A stretch of 64,000 nucleotides of DNA from Trachythela sp. YZ-2020 (Eukaryota; Cnidaria; Anthozoa; Malacalcyonacea; Clavulariidae), in assembly GCA_016169945.1 (NCBI GenBank), contig JADLSH010000217.1:2666001-2730000 (forward strand). Direction: 5' to 3'. The notes under the pieces are model-generated. The model searched no databases, had not been told where the DNA came from, and saw only the letters and a list, made by a program, of their open reading frames with translations. The translations under genes and the position numbers were made by a program. This document shows, in pieces, positions 60,310-64,000 of the stretch (positions within the stretch are counted from its first letter, which is position 1; every line of letters begins with the position of its first letter).

Positions 60310-60985
60310 GATATATGCTTTTCTACCAGATGGACGTAAAAACAGCCTATTTAAATACCCCAATGGACTCAGAAATTTTTATGGAACAGCCAGAAGGATA
60401 TGAAAGAGTAGGAAAAAATGGCGAGAGGTTAGTGTGTAATTTGAATAAGTTTTTTATGGCCTTAAGCAGAGTCGCGAAATTGGAATAACATGCTACATGA
60501 TTATCTTTTAAAGGAGAGTTTCACTCAATGACATGATCACCCATGTGTTTACATTCGTAATGGTGGTACAAATGAATTATCATTTTGGTTGACGATCTCA
60601 TAATTTCTGCTAGCAATGAAATTCTATTGCAGAGTGTGAAAGATTCTTTAAGTAGTAGATTTAGAATGAAGGTGTAATTAAAATGAGTCAAAAGCAATAT
60701 ATTGAGAAATATGCAGAATGCAAGTCAAAAGCAGAATGCAAGTTAAAGGTGACCCCAACGGTACTAGGTCTAGATAAGGCTGTGGATACGGAATCGCGCG
60801 AGTTGAAAGATCCAATTCTTTATAGAGCGATAGTTGGAAGTTTGATATATGTGATGACAGGTACGAGGCCTGATTTGTGTTACATAGTCACTAAGCTTTT
60901 CCAAAACATCTCGAAACCCACAGAAGCCAATCTTATTGCTGTAAAACATGTTCTAAGGTATTTGAAGGCACAATTGAGCAGAGCT
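60310..60985 (+). pseudogene. Copia reverse transcriptase fragment (unit 5)
   Basis: Motifs readable in separate frames are MDVKTAYLN, EIFMEQPEGYE, LVDDLIISASNE (the VDD catalytic pair) and, in the frame starting at 60683, VGSLIYVMTGTRPDL. Two or more frameshifts lie between them. The other units are cut at GTACGA in the last motif; here it continues. Confidence 0.85.
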
Positions 60986-61009
60986 TAAGTTTTAGGAAAT
61001 CTGAGACCA

Positions 61010-61488
61010 CTCTAAAACTTATTGGGTTTTGTGACTCAGATTGGGGAGGTGATGTTTGTGATAGGCGTAGTTTATCTGGTTGCAGTTTTCAGTTGTCGGA
61101 TGATGGTCCTTTCGTTTCGTGAAGAAGTCGAAAACAGCCCACTGTTGCACTGTCAACATGTGAGGCAGAGCACATGGCACTCACAGATGCAGTGCAGGAA
61201 GCAAAATTCTTGAAACAGTTGTGTGTTGATCCAAAAATTGTTCAGGTAAGTTATAGTGTTCTGTTAAATGGTGACAACCAAGGTGCAATCAATTTAGCTA
61301 AGAACCCTATCTACCATAAGAGATCAAAACATATTGATGTGAAGTATCATTTCATTAGAAGTGAAGTTCGAAGAGGTGGTATAGTATTAGCATATATTCC
61401 GACAAACGAGATTGTAGCAGATATCTTTACAAAGCCAGTTAGTAAAGTCAAGTTAGATAAGTTGCATAAGAGCAAGTGGGGGTGTTAA
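61010..61488 (+). pseudogene. Copia RNase H and pol end (unit 5)
   Basis: GFCDSDWGG starts the RNase H domain, with later motifs EAEHMALTDAVQEA, NGDNQGAINLAKNP, RSKHIDVKYHFIR and ADIFTKPVS, all typical of Copia. A frame change near 61110-61170 separates the two halves. The stop codon overlaps the start of the 3' LTR (GTGTTAA), as in many Copia elements. A purine-rich tract lies just before the LTR. Confidence 0.88.
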
Positions 61489-61767
61489 TTAAGTTATGCT
61501 CATGATACTTCATATAATAATAATGTAATTAGTTGTGATTTTAGTTCAGTTAGCCAATGATATGATTAAAACAATACATCTTCCTGTAATACCATATAAA
61601 TTATAGCATAATTAATGATTATTCTGACCAATTGTAATTTAGTACTTTGTAACATAAACGCACTTGATGGCAAAAAATTCAGTTCTTGCGTGCTTCCTCC
61701 GAGTGTGTATCTTTTTTAGTATAGAATGATAAATATAAAAATAATGACGACTACAACGAACTCGACA
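61483..61767 (+). repeat. Copia 3' LTR (285 bp)
   Basis: It starts TGTTAATTAAGTTATG and ends CGAACTCGACA, followed by the target site ATTAT. The first about 183 bases match the 5' LTRs of all units. The last 102 bases (61666-61767) have no counterpart in any 5' LTR, which are all cut at CGCACTT. Confidence 0.88.
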
Positions 61768-62990
61768 ATTATATTTCTTACTTTCGTTTTGGTGGATCCC
61801 TTGCTTGTCATAGCAGTGCCACAGTAATGTATTTTCATACTGTTGGCATATTATATCCTTAGTATATCAATTGTGCTTTCACAGTATGAAATGGTGTTAG
61901 AGTGGAACTGGGATAATATTTCCGTGCTAATTAGCATTTTTACACTATTTCCAACCTTGCAGGTTCCATTCTATTTCCACAGTATTGCTGATTTTGGAAA
62001 AAGTGGTTGGGAATGTGTAGTTGGAATCAGAATATGTGAGTAACATCAAGTAGTATCATCTGCGAAAATCAAGGACTCTTTCAGGTTTGAAGCATTACAA
62101 TTATCATTAATGTATAACAGGAAAATAGAATGTGTAATTTCAAAATTAAAGCAGCACTAAATGCTACGTGAAACGTGTGCGTTGATATGAAGTTAAAGAA
62201 TTCTTTATGGTTATGAGAGCAAAACACTTGTGAAAACCTACCACCAATATCGAACAAAAGCCCAGAGATTCCAAAGAGGATAATTATATATTGCAGCATT
62301 CTCATAGCAGTGAGAAAAGAGCAGTTGATTATCCCAAACTTCTCTAGCAACAGTTACTTTCGATTCTAGATGAAATTTAACCGGATTAAAAATATTGAAA
62401 ATATTGCTCCGACGGACGTTAAAAATATAAACTGTCTGTTGTTTGAACAAATATTTCCGCACAATTATTCATAAGAATGTGTAATTAGTGCTATAATTTT
62501 GTTGCATGCATGGAATACCATATAAAGAAGGCAGGAACCACGGCAAGATATAGAACCGCTTTGTACAACTTGCCAATAAACAGTTACAAAATGTTGCATG
62601 TAATTACAAAACTATCGTAACAATGCATTGAAAGCAGTTATTCACCCCCTCCCCCTTCTTCCATATGGAAAAAAATAGCTAACATAATTCTGAAACCTAT
62701 CCTAATGAACATTATTCAATCAATATTCTTTTCAAAGATTTATAAGTTATTGCCATTCATTTCCTTTTTTCCATGGTGAACCTATATATAGGTTGATATG
62801 GTCAACAAAATTCCAAAAATATTCGGTAACTCAAGCGTCGATAGGGGTGAAGGGCTTAATAATTTTTTCCGCCAAAAAGGAGTGGCTAATTTTAGAGAAT
62901 GAGAGGAAACAGATTTCAAATCGTGCCTAAGCAATTATACGAGTACACTTTAACACTGTATTTAAGGATATATATTGTGTTATTTATTAT
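61768..62990 (-). repeat. Repeat R, last copy
   Basis: It continues R after the Copia element and then holds a further R segment with the promoter block and exon 1. It is diverged from the array copies. It ends at TTATTAT where a probable mariner element begins. Confidence 0.7.
62242..62305 (-). pseudogene. Signal-peptide-like exon 1 of R, last copy
   Basis: On the minus strand MRMLQYIIILFGISGLLFDIG ends in donor GTAGGT (62241). A TATA-like block lies at about 62424-62432. The second exon with DGTCRGID is not present downstream, because this R copy has a different sequence there. It is listed as a partial gene. Confidence 0.35.
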
Positions 62991-63323
62991 ACAGGGTGTA
63001 CCAACTTTGGTATGCTATCGCGCACATAATAATTATTTGGTTTATAGATTACTGTATTTAGTTTATGTATTTACCTTTTTTACACAAATAAAGATCAGAC
63101 TTTTAGCTGTCAAATGACACCATTTCTACAAGGCTGCGATCAATAATAGCCCAACACGATCCGATGAAAATTTTTTTATCGAAATCACATTTTTTCTACT
63201 GTTGGGAATTAAACGTCCTTCAACTTTTCGAGCATTTGCCCGAACGATGTTGCCTGTTTGTGAAACGTTCAGCATTACCGGTTCAGTCTGCAAACTTCCT
63301 GTTTCGTAAAATGTTTCAACCAC
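62991..63323 (-). mobile_element. Possible mariner-type element end
   Basis: CAGGGTGTACCAACTTTGG starts right after TA inside the R sequence, which is how a mariner insertion looks. The minus-strand frame 63323-63126 has ETFYETGSLQTEP, reminiscent of the FxETGS part of a transposase DNA-binding region. The opposite end is not in the window. The call is tentative. Confidence 0.3.
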
Positions 63324-63640
63324 GAAATGTCGTTGTTAAATCGCGATTTGATTTTCCAAGACTTGATAAATAGCATATGGGTTACGCCATCTTATTAGTT
63401 AACCTGCACCGAAGCACGAGAGCGAACGAATATGCAGGTATGCAAATTCGTTTCGTTCAAATCGTGAAAACTGATTGGTTCGCATATTTAAACATGTACG
63501 AATAACCAAAATAAACGAACGAGAAAACGAATGTAATACGGCCTAATCAATAATAGTCCTACACCAACACTGCAAAAATGGCCATGCAGGCAAGAGGCAA
63601 GAGTCAAGAAAGAAACGAGTTTCTTTATATATACTTTATA
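63324..63640. other. No gene seen
   Basis: The stretch is AT-rich. A short motif TCAATAATAGYCC near 63545 repeats one near 63139 in the same orientation. I see no coding or RNA signal. Confidence 0.5.
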
Positions 63641-63667
63641 TCGCTTCTGCCTACTGGCAAAGCATAC

Positions 63668-63920
63668 CTTTCTCCTATACGCTTATTTTCCTGCATGCAA
63701 GTTAAGCCCACAATCTTCTCATTTTTTGTGCTATACGTATGAATTTCTATATGAACTTCGTCACGGCGGATTATTTCTTCCACCTTGGCACTAGTCATGT
63801 CAGTGTTTGTTGCCGAAACGATTGCACGTTGCACAGTATTGTGAGGGTTGTAAAAATCAATACACAAAATATTAAAGTATAAAAAATTGCCTCCTATGCC
63901 TATATGGCTATGCCACTCCT
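63668..63920 (-). CDS. Candidate exon of an unknown protein
   Basis: On the minus strand a frame is open from about 63925 to 63625. It reads NPHNTVQRAIVSATNTDM, EEIIRRDEVHIEIHTYST and NEKIVGLTCMQENKRIG. The composition is balanced and protein-like. A GTATGC donor at 63667 could end the exon. No convincing acceptor is found, and the frame starts after a stop near 63928. I recognise no family. Confidence 0.3.
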
Positions 63921-64000
63921 TTTATAACACCCCTGGTCTTCATGCAAAACGTGTCTCGTCTCTCCCTGACTTCGAGTTATAGAATGATAATATTTTCCAT

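Larger units (their letters stand above)
53072..60866 (+). repeat. Tandem array unit 5 (last)
   Basis: It starts at the same Copia break as the other units, but its own Copia continues past the break point (60866) into the intact 3' end. This is what a head-to-tail duplication predicts for the last unit. Its R copy has lost 53 bases around the exon-2 acceptor near 55270. Confidence 0.9.
56467..61767 (+). mobile_element. Copia element 4, the only copy with both ends; inactive
   Basis: The partial 5' LTR (56467-56643) is preceded by ATTAT (56462-56466). The complete 3' LTR (61483-61767) is followed by ATTAT (61768-61772), a perfect 5-bp target duplication. Between them lie the Penelope fragment, gag, protease, integrase, reverse transcriptase and RNase H. 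Several frameshifts and stops break pol. The R copy at 10269 holds the same site without the insertion. Confidence 0.92.

Noticed and set aside
63001..63600. Small RNA or tRNA gene at the right edge
   Set aside because: No cloverleaf or A/B box pattern could be recognised by eye.

Overview
The window is AT-rich nuclear DNA from an invertebrate animal. The evidence is a split gene for a transmembrane mucin with SEA domains, GT-AG splice sites, and a dense mix of animal transposon families: Ty1/Copia, BEL/Pao, Penelope-like, a CR1/L2-like LINE, a P-element relative, hAT and Tc1/mariner-type elements. A marine invertebrate such as a tunicate or cnidarian fits, but I cannot fix the lineage. I see no bacterial or phage gene, rRNA, tRNA or CRISPR array.

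Layout. (1) 1-13.2 kb is a graveyard of nested transposons. A 565-bp sequence at the left edge recurs at 10.77 kb. Between the copies lie a Tc1-like foldback element (518-1495, TA duplication), the 3' end of a BEL/Pao element (1.77-2.67 kb), and an element with long inverted ends (2.89-10.04 kb) interrupted by a P-like foldback element (2961-5633). There are also small hAT and mariner-type MITEs and one copy of a dispersed repeat, here called R. Two more hAT-type MITEs lie at 11.4-12.9 kb. (2) 13.2-25.5 kb, minus strand, is the only convincing host gene. A single exon of about 11.7 kb encodes some 10 kb of Ser/Thr/Pro/Met repeats, two SEA domains and a transmembrane helix, and is followed by a small exon for a cytoplasmic tail. 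Two one-base deletions break the frame near 20.45 and 20.82 kb. (3) 26.2-61.8 kb is a head-to-tail array of five units, most 7.2-8.4 kb long. A complete unit holds the R repeat, then a dead Copia element with a dead Penelope-like fragment lodged behind its 5' LTR. Only the last unit keeps the 3' end of Copia. The third unit is cut short, and a LINE fragment sits at the deletion junction. (4) 61.8-64 kb holds another R copy, a probable mariner end and one candidate exon.

How parts fit together. R (seven copies, three of them well diverged) carries on the minus strand a TATA-like motif, a leader, a start codon, about 19 hydrophobic signal-peptide-like residues and a GT donor, so it looks like the 5' end of a secreted-protein gene. 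Copia inserted into one R copy with an ATTAT target duplication, and the R copy at 10.27 kb preserves the empty site. The insertion was then amplified as a passenger, because the same inactivating frameshift in the integrase is seen in every unit. No retroelement here looks competent.
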